A stretch of DNA of 64,000 nt from Aquibacillus albus (GCF_016908325.1 NZ_JAFBDR010000021.1:17757-81756); one strand, 5' to 3'; positions 9,080 through 19,106 are shown, counted from the stretch's first letter. Notes: generated from the letters alone by a model not told the origin. Translations and numbers: made by a program.

Positions 9080-9923
9080 TTCAATTCTTAATTTTATACC
9101 TAAAATTCCGATTGCAGAAGCGATAGAAACCATTACCGAGATTATTCAAAATACTTTTTCTTTTCTATTTGAACCGATAAAAAGTGGCGGTAACGACTTT
9201 ATGGAGTGGTTGGCTGAAATATTAGCTGACATACCTGCTGTCATTGTCATCATTGTCGTCGCTGTCTTGGCATTTTTCATCAGCGGAAAACGATTTGGTT
9301 TAGCAGCGTTCTCTTTGGTTGGGCTTTGGGTTATTTATAACCAAGGTTTATGGGAAGAACTGATGAGTACATTTGCACTCGTATTAATATCAAGTGTCTT
9401 ATCAATTATCATTGGTGTTCCTGTTGGTATTTTGATGTCTAAGAGTAAAACAGCTCAGAACATTATTACACCAATATTAGACTTTATGCAGACAATGCCA
9501 GCATTCGTTTATTTGATTCCAGCTGTAGCATTTTTCAGTATTGGAATGGTAGCAGGTATTTTTGCATCCTTGATTTTTGCTACACCACCTACCGTTCGTT
9601 TTACAAACTTAGGTATTAGGCAAGTATCAAAAGAACTAATAGAAGCATCTGAAGCATTTGGTAGTACAGGTTCACAAAAGCTTCTTAAAGTAGAACTGCC
9701 GATGGCTAAAAGTACGATTATGGCAGGTATTAACCAAACAGTAATGCTATCACTATCCATGGTAGTAATTGCGTCCATGATCGGTGCACCTGGCTTAGGA
9801 AGAGAAGTGCTTTCAGCTCTTCAAAGAGCTCAAGTAGGACCAGGTTTTGTTGCAGGTATTGGTATTGTCATATTAGCGATTATTATTGACAGGTTCACAC
9901 AACACTTAAACACACAAAAATAA
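9072..9923 (+). CDS. opuAB: Glycine betaine ABC transporter permease OpuAB
   Basis: 283 residues, the usual length for OpuAB/ProW. Multiple membrane spans begin after an amphipathic N-terminal region, and the permease-ATPase coupling loop ([30 protein letters not shown]) is near residue 195-225. The start overlaps the end of opuAA by 8 bases, so translation is coupled. It forms the membrane channel of the betaine importer with OpuAA on the inside and the OpuAC lipoprotein on the outside. Confidence 0.95.
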   Translation: MLDSILNFIPKIPIAEAIETITEIIQNTFSFLFEPIKSGGNDFMEWLAEILADIPAVIVIIVVAVLAFFISGKRFGLAAFSLVGLWVIYNQGLWEELMSTFALVLISSVLSIIIGVPVGILMSKSKTAQNIITPILDFMQTMPAFVYLIPAVAFFSIGMVAGIFASLIFATPPTVRFTNLGIRQVSKELIEASEAFGSTGSQKLLKVELPMAKSTIMAGINQTVMLSLSMVVIASMIGAPGLGREVLSALQRAQVGPGFVAGIGIVILAIIIDRFTQHLNTQK

Positions 9924-10032
9924 TTAGTTTTCAACTTCTCTTTATTGAAAAGCTAACAATATAGAGCAAATGGATAAAGAGTGGCAAAAAGAAATATAGA
10001 ATAATAATAAAAATAAGGAGTGGTATAACAAT

Positions 10033-10965
10033 ATGTTTAATATTAGATGGAAAAGACTAGGGGTAATTGCTGGATTATCTTTATCTCTCGTAGCTGCTGG
10101 TTGTGGACAAGAAGATCCAGAAGATGCTGCTGATAATGCAAATGAGGGTGGGGATGAGCAGACGACAAATATTAGTGAAGAAATCGATTATACAATTACT
10201 GGTATTGAGCCTGGTGCTGGACTTACGCAAGCAACGGATAATGCTTTAACTGAGTATGAAAACCTTGCTGGCTGGGAACATGAAAAAGCATCAACAGCTG
10301 CCATGTTAACTGCACTAGGGGATGCAATTGATAATGAGGAACCAATTATCGTTGCCGGGTGGTCGCCTCACTATAAATTTGCAAAATATGACTTAAAGTA
10401 TTTAGAAGACCCAAAAGGTGTTTTTGGTGAGGTAGAACACATTGCAACAATCGTAAGAAAAGGTTTAAAAGAAGATATGCCTGAGGCTTATACGATCCTT
10501 GACAGACTCCAATGGGAACCAGCTGACATGGAATCTGTCATGCTTGCCGCACAAGAAATGGAATTTGAAGAGGCTGCCCAGCAGTGGGTGGATGAAAATC
10601 AGGATACAGTTGCAGAATGGACAGAAGGTGTAGAGCCTGTAGATGGTACTTCAATAGAGTTAGTATTAACTCCTTGGGATACAGAGCGATCTTCGGCAAA
10701 TGTTGCAAAAGTAGTATTAGAGCAACAAGGTTTTGATGTTACGCTTACTCCAGTTGACCCGTCTATTATGTTTGAGGCGATTGCAACTGGTGACGGTGAT
10801 GCTTCTCTTGCTCCATGGATGCCTGCGACGCACGGTGCTTTCTATGAAGAGCATGAAGGTGACTTTGAAGATCTAGGCGAAAACTTAGTAGGTGCTAGGA
10901 TTGGACTAGTTGTACCATCCTATATGGACATTGATTCCATTGAAGACCTTGAACCTGCAGAGTAA
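10033..10965 (+). CDS. opuAC: Glycine betaine-binding lipoprotein OpuAC
   Basis: 310 residues. A lipoprotein signal with lipobox VAAGC (Cys 24) is followed by an acidic linker and an OpuAC-type binding domain in two lobes: the first holds the GWSPHYKFAKYDLKYLEDP segment and the second begins near ELVLTPWDTERSSANVA. Trp residues in these segments are candidates for the aromatic cage that binds quaternary ammonium groups. A 109-base gap separates it from opuAB, and it has its own AAGGAG site. It captures betaine outside the membrane for OpuAA/OpuAB. A long terminator follows. Confidence 0.93.
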   Translation: MFNIRWKRLGVIAGLSLSLVAAGCGQEDPEDAADNANEGGDEQTTNISEEIDYTITGIEPGAGLTQATDNALTEYENLAGWEHEKASTAAMLTALGDAIDNEEPIIVAGWSPHYKFAKYDLKYLEDPKGVFGEVEHIATIVRKGLKEDMPEAYTILDRLQWEPADMESVMLAAQEMEFEEAAQQWVDENQDTVAEWTEGVEPVDGTSIELVLTPWDTERSSANVAKVVLEQQGFDVTLTPVDPSIMFEAIATGDGDASLAPWMPATHGAFYEEHEGDFEDLGENLVGARIGLVVPSYMDIDSIEDLEPAE

Positions 10966-10997
10966 ATATAATGAACCAAAAATAGAGGCTTTCCCAT

Positions 10998-11045
10998 AAG
11001 GGTCAGACTCCCTCATTCTAATTGAGGGGTCTGACCCCTTTGCTT
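10998..11045 (+). terminator. Terminator of the opuA operon
   Basis: Long near-perfect stem between 10998-11015 and 11023-11040 (core GGTCAGAC / GTCTGACC) with a short loop, ending in CCTTTGCTTTT. Confidence 0.85.
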
Positions 11046-11201
11046 TTGTGAAAAATCCGTAAATTTCCTGCGATTCCAACTCAATCTGCTTGCGTTACCC
11101 TCTCCTGTTTGTAGTATAGTTATACTAAGAATACGTGTGTTTATAAATACATCTGAGCAGCTTTGAATGTGTAGATAAAACAGGAAGGGGTTTGGCAATT
11201 A

Positions 11202-12164
11202 ATGACGCAGCAGATTTTTTTGTATAATTCCAAGGTAAGTAAAATCTTGAGAAATATAAATAAAGTAATGATTGGAAAAGAAGAGGTAGCTACATTAAGT
11301 TTGGTAGCGCTGTTAGCTGAGGGGCATGTGTTGTTAGAAGATGTTCCTGGTGTTGGGAAGACGATGCTGGTAAGAACACTATCCAAATCTGTTAACTGTG
11401 AATTTAAGCGTATCCAGTTCACACCAGATTTGTTGCCATCTGATGTCACTGGGGTTTCCATCTATAATCCAAAAGAAATGGAATTTGAATTCCGAGGCGG
11501 TCCGATATTAGGTGATATCGTTCTTGCTGATGAAATAAACCGTACATCACCAAAGACACAGTCGGCGTTATTAGAAGCAATGGAGGAAATGAGTGTAACC
11601 GTTGATGGAAGGTCAATATCTCTTAATCAACCATTTTTCGTGATGGCTACGCAAAATCCTATAGAATATGAGGGAACTTATCCATTACCTGAGGCACAAT
11701 TAGATCGCTTTTTACTTAAATTAAATATGGGTTATCCAAGTCAGGAACAAGAATTAGAAATGTTGGAACGTACTTCGAAGGAGCATCCGATTCAAACGAT
11801 TGATTCGGTCATGACCAAAGAAGAATTAATTTCAATTCAAAAGGAAGTTAGGGAAGTCTTTGTTGACAAACCGGTCCAACAATATATTGTAAGTATAGTT
11901 ACAAAGACGAGAACACATCGTTCTGTTTATTTAGGTGTAAGTCCGAGGGGTTCGATTGCATTGATGAAGGCAGCTAAAGCGTATGCGTTCATCCATGGTC
12001 GTGATTATGTAATTCCAGATGATGTAAAATACCTTGCCCCATTTGTACTAGGTCATCGAATCATTCTAAATTCAGAAGCGAAGTTTGAAGGGATAACTCC
12101 GGGTGTAGTTGTTAATGAGATTTTAGGAGCGGTACCGGTACCTGTAAGAAGGGAATACCCTTAA
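11202..12164 (+). CDS. yeaC: MoxR-family AAA+ ATPase (YeaC-like)
   Basis: 320 residues. Walker A EDVPGVGKT (46-54), Walker B DIVLADE (105-111), an arginine-rich sensor region (PEAQLDRFLLKL) and the C-terminal lid domain identify the MoxR subfamily. MoxR proteins act as chaperone-like ATPases, usually encoded next to DUF58/VWA proteins, as here. It starts the three-gene unit yeaC-yeaD-yebA, with AGGAAGGGG upstream and 1-base overlaps between genes. The order is the same as upstream of guaA in B. subtilis. The substrate complex is unknown; in related systems these proteins mature cell-envelope or metal-dependent complexes. Confidence 0.9.
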   Translation: MTQQIFLYNSKVSKILRNINKVMIGKEEVATLSLVALLAEGHVLLEDVPGVGKTMLVRTLSKSVNCEFKRIQFTPDLLPSDVTGVSIYNPKEMEFEFRGGPILGDIVLADEINRTSPKTQSALLEAMEEMSVTVDGRSISLNQPFFVMATQNPIEYEGTYPLPEAQLDRFLLKLNMGYPSQEQELEMLERTSKEHPIQTIDSVMTKEELISIQKEVREVFVDKPVQQYIVSIVTKTRTHRSVYLGVSPRGSIALMKAAKAYAFIHGRDYVIPDDVKYLAPFVLGHRIILNSEAKFEGITPGVVVNEILGAVPVPVRREYP

Positions 12165-13429
12165 TGCGTCTTAATATTAACATGGCACTTAAATATTTGT
12201 TCGTTGTCATTTTATTTGGTGTGTTTTATTCATATGCAATGTTTCAGGGGGGATTTGTCAGCTGGTTTTTGTTTTACAGCTTTTTACCTCTTGTTATCTA
12301 TATGTTTTTGTTATTAGCCTATCCCATTTCAAACTGGCATGTTTCCCGAAGTCTTTCCAAGCAAGTTGTTCAGGCTGGTGATCAAGTAAAGATAGAATTA
12401 GAAATTAATAGAAAGTTTGGTTTTCCCCTTTATTATCTCGTTGTGGAAGAGTTTTTTCCTTCCTCCTTACAGCAAAAGCACGTGACAAGAAAGAACTATC
12501 AATTTTTAAATGAGCCTCAAGCACTCACTTTAAAAAGGCAGGTTAAAAAGGTTACTTTTCCATGGTTTAAACGTACGATTCGTTTTCAGTATTCTTTGAC
12601 TGATTTACCAAGAGGTGAGCACCGTTTACGGGCATTACGTGTGAAAACTGGTGATTTTTTTGGTTTTATTAAAAAGGAGTATGTATATGAGGTAAATAAT
12701 TATATTCTAGTATACCCTCCAAAACGGAAAGTTCTTGTAAAAGAAAAAGTAAACAGTTTTGATGAAGGGGCTTCACCGACTTTTCAAGTGAATATGAAAA
12801 ATTCTAATATCGTATCAGGCATTCGGGAGTATATGCCAGGAGATCGTTTTTCATGGATTGACTGGAAAGCTACAGCTCGAAAAAATACAGTAATGACAAA
12901 GGAATTTGAGCAAGAAAAAAGTTCTAGTATGTTACTGCTATTGGATGCGACCGATTACCAAGGCATCAATAAGATTGGATTTGAGGCTAGTGTTGAGCTG
13001 ACCTGTTCTATTTTAGAATCTTACCGGAAGCGGACAGCTCAGCTTGCTTTTATTTCGTTAGGAGAAGAGCAGGTGTTTTTTCCTTTAAATCAAAACCCTG
13101 GAAAAGACAGTTTAATCATGAGCTTCTTGGCTACCGTTCAACCAGGGGGGAATACAGCTTTTCCTCAGTTATTAATGGAACAAAGCAAAAGAATTCCAAA
13201 TGGACTTGTCATCATGTTAGTCACCACCAACGTAAGTCAGTCAGTTAAACAGTCAATCGATCAGCTTAGGCAGAAAAGTAAACGTGTTATGATTTACTTA
13301 ATTAAGCCAAAAAACCAATTATTAGACGCTGATAATCGTTTGATTCAGCAGATGAAAGTGGAAGGAACTCAAGTGAATGTTTTAACAGAGGAACAATTAA
13401 TAAAACAGGAATTTGAGGTGAACATGTAA
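12164..13429 (+). CDS. yeaD: DUF58 membrane-anchored protein (YeaD-like)
   Basis: 421 residues. Two N-terminal membrane spans (about 10-65) precede a cytoplasmic region with the DUF58 signature REYMPGDRFSWIDWKATAR near residue 225, followed by a VWA-like fold (MLLLLDATDY). DUF58 proteins are the usual partners of MoxR ATPases. The start codon shares one base with the stop of yeaC and the stop shares one base with the start of yebA, so the three are translated in tandem. Function is not established for this group. Confidence 0.85.
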   Translation: MRLNINMALKYLFVVILFGVFYSYAMFQGGFVSWFLFYSFLPLVIYMFLLLAYPISNWHVSRSLSKQVVQAGDQVKIELEINRKFGFPLYYLVVEEFFPSSLQQKHVTRKNYQFLNEPQALTLKRQVKKVTFPWFKRTIRFQYSLTDLPRGEHRLRALRVKTGDFFGFIKKEYVYEVNNYILVYPPKRKVLVKEKVNSFDEGASPTFQVNMKNSNIVSGIREYMPGDRFSWIDWKATARKNTVMTKEFEQEKSSSMLLLLDATDYQGINKIGFEASVELTCSILESYRKRTAQLAFISLGEEQVFFPLNQNPGKDSLIMSFLATVQPGGNTAFPQLLMEQSKRIPNGLVIMLVTTNVSQSVKQSIDQLRQKSKRVMIYLIKPKNQLLDADNRLIQQMKVEGTQVNVLTEEQLIKQEFEVNM

Positions 13430-15627
13430 TGGAGGGGTCGTCTCGAAATATTTATCAATCGATCATTTATCTATGTGGCTTTTTGCTTTTTTGGGAGTGG
13501 TTGCGTCCGCTTAGCACTATTTCAGATACAGGCAGCTTATCTGTGTTTGTTGGTTACACGGCATTCTGTTTCTTGATCTCGATGCTAAAGTTAAAAAGCT
13601 GGCTTTCGTTTTTATTGAAATTGGCTGGTCTTCTATTTGTTATTGATGTCTTGTTTATATCAGAGAGAATGTTTAGTAAAGGTTGGTTTTATCTGATATA
13701 TGTTCATGGACAATTTAATGTGGAGATGATTCTTAACCAACAGTGGAATGAAATGACGCCGATGTTTCGGAGCTTCTTATTTCTCCTGCTATTATGGTTA
13801 ATGAGTTATCTTTTATATTATTGGTTTGTTATAGCAAAACGTATATTTTTGTTCATATTGCTTACGTTTATTTATATAACGATACTAGATACGTTCACCA
13901 TGTACGATGGCAGCTTAGCCATCATTCGGATTTTTGTTGTTTCCTTAGTCGCTATGGGAATAAATGGTGTTGCTAGCTTAATAGATCGTGAATCAATTAG
14001 TCAGTTTGGTTTGAGGAAAATCACTGCTTGGTTTCTACCATTGCTAGGTGTCATTCTTTTTTCCATGCTTGTAGGCTTTGCTTCACCTAAACTGGATCCG
14101 CAATGGCCAGATCCAGTTCCATTTATTCAAAGTACAGCAGAAAATGCTGGTTTTAATCGCGGAAACGTAGTCCAGAAGGTGGGTTATGGGGAGGATGATT
14201 CCCAGTTAGGAGGATCATTTATTCAAGATCATTCCCCTGTTTTCCAGGCTGCCACTTCCCAAGATAATTATTGGAGAATAGAATCTAAGGATTTCTATTC
14301 AGGCAAGGGCTGGGAGCAATCAACGCCATATAACTATCAAGAGCAGTCCGATGGAAGAATTATGTTAAAGACCTTTCGTGACGGTATTGACACTACAGAG
14401 CGCCGTGCAATGGTACGCATGGAAGAGGACGCGAATTTGCCTAAGGTTGTTTATCCATATGGGATAAGACAAATTCAAGGGATGGGACAGGACACGAACT
14501 TTTTATTAGATGAAGTGACTGGCTCCATTCAGCCGGAACAGTCTGGTTTCAATGGATATGATATTACTTATCGTTACCCTTCTTTTTCTATTGATAAATT
14601 ACAAACATCTAGTGAAGAGGATCCAGAAGGAATTAAAGACCTCTATTTACAGCTTCCAGATGACTTACCTGAACGGGTAAAAGATTTAGCGGAGCAAATA
14701 GTGGTTGAGGAAGAGACAAGGTATGATAAAGTCACAGCGATTGAACAATATTTTAGCTTGAATGGCTACACCTATCAAACAGAAAACGTAGCAGTTCCTG
14801 AAGAAGATGAGGATTATGTTGATCAATTCTTGTTTGAAACAATGGTCGGTTACTGTGACAACTTTTCGACTTCTATGGTTGTTTTGCTAAGGTCTTTAGA
14901 CATCCCGGCTAGATGGGTAAAAGGCTTTACAAATGGTGATTTACTAGAGGAACAACCTCAAGTTCCGGATGGTTTGGACGTGTATCAAATTAGCAATTCC
15001 AATGCACACTCATGGGTAGAGGTATATTTTCCTGATGTTGGATGGGTACCTTTTGAGCCAACGGTAGGATTTGCGAGCCCTGTAGACTTTTTTGAAGAAA
15101 CAACTGCAGATCCAAGTGATAATGATTCAGATGTAGAAAATGAACAAGAGGATGAAGTAGAACAAGAGCAGGAAGAGGAAGAAGATCTGACTGGGAATTT
15201 TCAGGATTTTGAAGACGACTCCGGCCAGATGGGAGAAACATTCTCAGAAGAATCCTCTACGAAAATTTGGAGTTGGATAATCACGATTGCAGTTATTTTA
15301 GCCGTTTGCTTTACACTATATTTCACTCGATATCGATGGGTAAGTTATTTTATTTTAAAGCATTATAAACAACGGGAAGATAAAAGTGTTTCTCAAGATG
15401 CCTATCACTATCTGCTTAAAATATTAGAGCGTAAGGGAATAAAGCGTGAGCGAGGGCAAACGTTACGTGAGTATGCTAAATTTGTAGATGAAAAATTTGA
15501 ATCAACGGAAATGAGCAGGTTAACCCATTATTATGAACGGACAATATATAGAAATGAAGACAATTCTGGGCAATGGGATAAAATTTCTGAGTTGTGGGAA
15601 AATTTAGTTAAACGCTCACTGTCTTGA
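13429..15627 (+). CDS. yebA: Membrane transglutaminase-like protein (YebA/TgpA-like)
   Basis: 732 residues. Several N-terminal spans (about residues 10-215) precede an extracytoplasmic transglutaminase-like domain, an acidic Asp/Glu/Gln-rich linker (about 560-600), one more span (about 612-632) and a C-terminal cytoplasmic DUF4129-like tail. The papain-like triad is readable: Cys476 (GYCDNFS), His527 (NAHSWVEV) and Glu543 (FEPT, where Asp is common). This architecture is that of TgpA-type proteins encoded with MoxR and DUF58 partners. The enzyme probably acts on cell-surface proteins or peptides, but no substrate is known. It ends about 90 bases before the guaA riboswitch. Confidence 0.87.
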   Translation: MEGSSRNIYQSIIYLCGFLLFWEWLRPLSTISDTGSLSVFVGYTAFCFLISMLKLKSWLSFLLKLAGLLFVIDVLFISERMFSKGWFYLIYVHGQFNVEMILNQQWNEMTPMFRSFLFLLLLWLMSYLLYYWFVIAKRIFLFILLTFIYITILDTFTMYDGSLAIIRIFVVSLVAMGINGVASLIDRESISQFGLRKITAWFLPLLGVILFSMLVGFASPKLDPQWPDPVPFIQSTAENAGFNRGNVVQKVGYGEDDSQLGGSFIQDHSPVFQAATSQDNYWRIESKDFYSGKGWEQSTPYNYQEQSDGRIMLKTFRDGIDTTERRAMVRMEEDANLPKVVYPYGIRQIQGMGQDTNFLLDEVTGSIQPEQSGFNGYDITYRYPSFSIDKLQTSSEEDPEGIKDLYLQLPDDLPERVKDLAEQIVVEEETRYDKVTAIEQYFSLNGYTYQTENVAVPEEDEDYVDQFLFETMVGYCDNFSTSMVVLLRSLDIPARWVKGFTNGDLLEEQPQVPDGLDVYQISNSNAHSWVEVYFPDVGWVPFEPTVGFASPVDFFEETTADPSDNDSDVENEQEDEVEQEQEEEEDLTGNFQDFEDDSGQMGETFSEESSTKIWSWIITIAVILAVCFTLYFTRYRWVSYFILKHYKQREDKSVSQDAYHYLLKILERKGIKRERGQTLREYAKFVDEKFESTEMSRLTHYYERTIYRNEDNSGQWDKISELWENLVKRSLS

Positions 15628-15719
15628 CCAGAGATATACGGAATGTTATATATATTTAATAGTGCTTTTTGAACATCCACTAATAGTAATGTTTTAAAAA
15701 GCTAACGATCACTAATTAT

Positions 15720-15790
15720 CCTTCATATATACTCGAAAATAAGGTTCGAGAGTTTCTACCAGAACACCGTAAATGTTCTGACTATGAAGG
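15720..15790 (+). promoter_or_regulatory. Guanine-class purine riboswitch aptamer, guaA leader
   Basis: P1 is an eight-pair helix, CCTTCATA (15720-15727) with TATGAAGG (15783-15790). P2 carries loop AATAAGG, J2/3 reads GTTTCTACC and the P3 loop is CCGTAAA. The nucleotide equivalent to xpt C74 is C (GACTATG), which specifies guanine/hypoxanthine rather than adenine. The 3' strand of P1 can also pair, with one bulge, with the 5' arm of the terminator at 15815-15822, so ligand binding should favour termination. Confidence 0.93.
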
Positions 15791-15810
15791 TGGAAGTCAA
15801 CGACCAGATT

Positions 15811-15843
15811 TCTGCCTTTCATTTGAAAGGCAGATTTTTCTTT
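15811..15843 (+). terminator. Riboswitch-controlled terminator before guaA
   Basis: Ten-pair stem TCTGCCTTTC (15811-15820) with GAAAGGCAGA (15825-15834), four-base loop, then a T-rich tract. Expected to form when guanine is bound. Confidence 0.9.
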
Positions 15844-15867
15844 TCGACATAGAAGGAGATGAATGTA

Positions 15868-17406
15868 TTGGAATTAAATAACGAAATGGTATTAGTACTT
15901 GATTTTGGAAGTCAATATAATCAACTAATTACGAGAAGAATCAGAGAATTTGGTGTATATAGTGAACTTCATTCTCACCGTTTAACAGTGGAAGAAATCA
16001 AAGAAATGAATCCGAGTGGAATTATTTTGTCAGGTGGACCACATAGTGTTTATGATGATAACAGCTTTCGTTGTGATGAAAGAATTTTTGATTTAGATAT
16101 CCCTGTGTTAGGCATTTGTTATGGGATGCAATTAATGACACAGCATTTTGGTGGAAACGTACAAAGAGCGAAAGAAAGAGAATATGGAAAAGCTGATATT
16201 GAATTAGCTGGGGATCCGCTATTGTTTAAAGGAACTCCGAAAACGCAAACCGTTTGGATGAGTCATAGTGATAAGATTATTGAACCTCCTCAAGGGTTTA
16301 CAATTGGTGCAACAAGCACATCAACACCAGTAGCAGCGTTTAGTGATGCAGAGAGACAATGTTATGGAGTACAATTTCACCCAGAAGTTAGAAATACGGA
16401 ATACGGAAATCAACTCCTAAAACAATTTGTTTTTGATGTATGTCAATGTAAAGGCGATTGGTCAATGGAAAGCTTCATAGAACAAGAAATCGATAAAATT
16501 CGAAAGCAGGTAGGAGATAAAAAAGTACTATGTGCTCTAAGTGGTGGCGTCGACTCTTCTGTTGTTGCTGCTTTGATTCATAAAGCGATTGGAGATCAAT
16601 TAACTTGTATCTTTGTTGATCATGGATTGCTTAGAAAAAATGAAGGCGACATGGTTATGAAGACGTTTCGGGATGAGTTCCAAATGAACATTATTAAGGT
16701 CGATGCTGAAGACCGCTTCTTATCAAAGCTAGAAGGTGTTTCTGATCCAGAACAAAAAAGAAAAATTATCGGAAATGAGTTTATTTATGTTTTTGATGAT
16801 GAGGCGGATAAAATTAAGGATATTGATTATCTTGCTCAAGGAACGCTTTATACTGATATTGTAGAAAGTGGAACGGAAACGGCTCAAACTATTAAATCCC
16901 ACCATAATGTTGGTGGTCTTCCGGAAAATATGCAGTTTGAGTTACTAGAACCATTAAACACACTATTTAAAGATGAAGTACGTGCTTTAGGTACAGAGCT
17001 AGGAGTTCCTGAAGATATTGTTTGGAGACAACCTTTCCCAGGTCCGGGTCTTGGAATCCGGGTGCTAGGCGCGATAACAAAAGATAAGCTTCAAATCGTT
17101 AGAGAATCAGATGCAATTTTAAGAGATGAAATCAAAAATGCTGGTTTAGACAGAGATATATGGCAATATTTCACCGTTCTCCCTGACATTCGGAGTGTTG
17201 GTGTAATGGGGGACGCACGTACGTATGATTATACAATTGGAATACGTGCAGTCACTTCAATTGATGGCATGACATCTGATTGGGCGCGAATTCCATGGGA
17301 AGTACTTGAAAAAATATCTACTAGAATTGTCAACGAAGTAGAACATATTAATCGTGTTGTTTATGATATTACAAGTAAGCCACCAGCAACGATAGAGTGG
17401 GAATAA
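15868..17406 (+). CDS. guaA: GMP synthase (glutamine-hydrolysing)
   Basis: 512 residues. It converts XMP to GMP using ATP and glutamine. The class I glutamine amidotransferase domain has the nucleophile in GICYGMQL and the His/Glu pair in GVQFHPEV. The ATP-pyrophosphatase P-loop SGGVDSS follows, and the C-terminal dimerisation domain ends in PATIEWE. I chose TTG 15868 because AAGGAG (15853-15858) is 9 bases upstream; the in-frame ATG at 15859 abuts that site and would be too close. The resulting length matches B. subtilis GuaA (513). Expression is under the upstream guanine riboswitch. Confidence 0.95.
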   Translation: MELNNEMVLVLDFGSQYNQLITRRIREFGVYSELHSHRLTVEEIKEMNPSGIILSGGPHSVYDDNSFRCDERIFDLDIPVLGICYGMQLMTQHFGGNVQRAKEREYGKADIELAGDPLLFKGTPKTQTVWMSHSDKIIEPPQGFTIGATSTSTPVAAFSDAERQCYGVQFHPEVRNTEYGNQLLKQFVFDVCQCKGDWSMESFIEQEIDKIRKQVGDKKVLCALSGGVDSSVVAALIHKAIGDQLTCIFVDHGLLRKNEGDMVMKTFRDEFQMNIIKVDAEDRFLSKLEGVSDPEQKRKIIGNEFIYVFDDEADKIKDIDYLAQGTLYTDIVESGTETAQTIKSHHNVGGLPENMQFELLEPLNTLFKDEVRALGTELGVPEDIVWRQPFPGPGLGIRVLGAITKDKLQIVRESDAILRDEIKNAGLDRDIWQYFTVLPDIRSVGVMGDARTYDYTIGIRAVTSIDGMTSDWARIPWEVLEKISTRIVNEVEHINRVVYDITSKPPATIEWE

Positions 17407-17428
17407 TTACTAGGTATAAAATTTCACA

Positions 17429-17475
17429 AAACAGTTCATGCTTATAAAACCCTTTAAGCATGAACTGTTTTTGGA
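17429..17475 (+). terminator. Terminator after guaA
   Basis: Perfect sixteen-pair stem between 17429-17444 and 17455-17470 (core CAGTTCATGC / GCATGAACTG), followed by T residues. Confidence 0.93.
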
Positions 17476-17510
17476 TTTGAATGCTGATTCTGACAAGAAC
17501 TAAAGGGTAT

Positions 17511-17555
17511 TTTGCCGAACAATGTTGTCAGGAAATGTAACAAACATTCGTTTTT
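17511..17555 (+). promoter_or_regulatory. PurR operator (two inverted PurBoxes) of pbuG
   Basis: Box 1, TTTGCCGAACAAT (17511-17523), fits the B. subtilis PurBox AWWWCCGAACWWT well. Box 2 is a weaker inverted copy (17543-17555, core ATTCGT). The boxes are 19 bases apart and end three bases before the -35 element, the same geometry as at purE. Confidence 0.75.
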
Positions 17556-17558
17556 TGC

Positions 17559-17587
17559 TTGACTCTCAAATGAGTCATTAGTATTAT
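17559..17587 (+). promoter_or_regulatory. pbuG promoter
   Basis: TTGACT (17559-17564), 17-base spacer, TATTAT (17582-17587), located directly after the PurR boxes and about 30 bases before the aptamer. Confidence 0.75.
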
Positions 17588-17615
17588 ATTACTGTATTGA
17601 TAAATTTATAGAAAT

Positions 17616-17686
17616 CCGTCGTATAATTTTGGGGATATGGCCCATGAGTTTCTACCTGACCACCGTGAATGGTTTGACTACCTAGG
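17616..17686 (+). promoter_or_regulatory. Guanine-class purine riboswitch, pbuG leader, damaged P1
   Basis: The core is canonical: J1/2 TAAT, loop L2 GATATGG, J2/3 GAGTTTCTACC, loop L3 CCGTGAA, and C at 17678 in the ligand-pairing position. P1 is broken: CCGTCGTA (17616-17623) faces TACCTAGG (17679-17686), which leaves three pairs next to the ligand site, a 3x3 mismatch and two outer pairs. No strong terminator follows. Possible alternatives are ACTACC (17677-17682) with GGTAGT (17733-17738), or an AT-rich hairpin at 17693-17719 before TTTT. It may be a weak, variant or decaying riboswitch. Confidence 0.8.
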
Positions 17687-17781
17687 AATGTTGAAATACA
17701 TATTGTATCTACAAATTTCTTTTAGATTAGATGGTAGTACTTTTGGTCTTTTTAATGGCGGGAAATATGGGAGGATTTGTC

Positions 17782-19095
17782 GTGAATAAATTTTTTCAGT
17801 TTGAGGAATTAGGTACAAATTTTCGTACTGAGTTTATCGCAGGATTAACAACCTTCTTATCCATGGCTTATATTTTATTTGTAAACCCGATTATCTTGGG
17901 AGCAGATGGAGCGACCGGTATGGATCAAGGAGCTATCTTTACCGCGACAGCAATTGCAGCAGCTGTAGGTACACTTATAATGGGACTATATGCAAAATAT
18001 CCTGTAGCATTAGCTCCTGGTATGGGTTTGAACGCATTCTTTGCTTATACAGTAGTATTAGGATGGGGTATTCCGTGGGAAACAGCTTTAGCTGGTGTAT
18101 TAGCTTCAGGTCTTATATTTATTGTTTTAACACTAACAGGACTTCGTGAATTAGTTATCAATGCTATACCTGCTAATTTAAAATTCGCAGTAGGTGCTGG
18201 TATTGGTTTGTTTATTGCTTTTATCGGTTTCCAAAACTCAGGCATTATTGTTGCTGATGATGCAACAATGGTTGCGTTAGGTGACTTAACGAGTGGACCA
18301 ACACTACTTGCTGTATTTGGTTTGATTGTTACCGTAGTTTTAATAGCTTTAAATATTAAGGGTGGCGTATTCTACGGTATTATTATTACATCTATTGCAG
18401 GAATGATTGGTGGCTTAATTGCTCCTCCAACAGGTGTTGGTGATATCGTTGGTCCTGTTCCAAGTTTAGCGCCAACATTTGGACAAGCATTTGCGCATTT
18501 TGGAGATATTTTTACTGGACAGATGCTAGTAGTTATTTTAACTTTCTTATTTGTCGACTTTTTTGATACAGCGGGTACGTTAGTGGCTGTAGCAACAAAA
18601 GCAGGATTGATGAAAAATAACAAATTACCACGTGCTGGTAAGGCATTGTTTTCTGACTCAGCTGCAACAGTAGTTGGTGCAACGCTAGGTACATCTACAA
18701 CAACTTCCTATGTAGAGTCAACCACTGGGGTAAGTGCTGGTGGACGTTCTGGTTTTACAGCGGTAGTAACAGCAGGATTCTTTATTCTTGCATTAGTCTT
18801 TTCGCCGTTATTAGGAATTATTACAGCTGAAGTAACTGCACCTGCGCTAATCGTTGTTGGTGTATTAATGTGTACTGCGCTGAAGGATATTGAGTGGGAT
18901 CGATTTGAAGTAGCTGTACCTGCATTCTTGACAGTGATTACAATGCCACTTGCCTATAGTATTGCAACTGGTATTGCGATGGGATTCATTTTCTATCCGA
19001 TTTTAATGGCAATCAAAGGAAAAACAAAAGATATTAACCCAATTATGTGGCTGTTATTTATTGTATTTCTCCTTTACCTTATTTTCTTACATTAG
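17782..19095 (+). CDS. pbuG: Hypoxanthine/guanine permease
   Basis: 437 residues from GTG 17782, with GGGAGG (17769-17774) seven bases upstream; an in-frame ATG at 17731 lacks a site and falls in the leader. The sequence is close to B. subtilis PbuG (440), a member of the AzgA-like branch of the nucleobase/cation symporter-2 superfamily with about 12-14 spans. Recognisable segments are FQFEELGTNFRTEFIAGL, FVDFFDTAGTLVAVATKAG and TSTTTSYVESTTGVSAGGRSG. It imports guanine and hypoxanthine for salvage. It is placed under both a PurR operator and a guanine-type aptamer, as in B. subtilis. Confidence 0.95.
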   Translation: MNKFFQFEELGTNFRTEFIAGLTTFLSMAYILFVNPIILGADGATGMDQGAIFTATAIAAAVGTLIMGLYAKYPVALAPGMGLNAFFAYTVVLGWGIPWETALAGVLASGLIFIVLTLTGLRELVINAIPANLKFAVGAGIGLFIAFIGFQNSGIIVADDATMVALGDLTSGPTLLAVFGLIVTVVLIALNIKGGVFYGIIITSIAGMIGGLIAPPTGVGDIVGPVPSLAPTFGQAFAHFGDIFTGQMLVVILTFLFVDFFDTAGTLVAVATKAGLMKNNKLPRAGKALFSDSAATVVGATLGTSTTTSYVESTTGVSAGGRSGFTAVVTAGFFILALVFSPLLGIITAEVTAPALIVVGVLMCTALKDIEWDRFEVAVPAFLTVITMPLAYSIATGIAMGFIFYPILMAIKGKTKDINPIMWLLFIVFLLYLIFLH

Positions 19096-19106
19096 ATATA
19101 AATCTG

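Noticed and set aside
15662..15705. PurR box pair upstream of guaA (TTTTTGAACATCC and AATGTTTTAAAA)
   Set aside because: The essential CG of both PurBoxes is missing and the spacing differs from the 19 bases seen at pbuG and purE.
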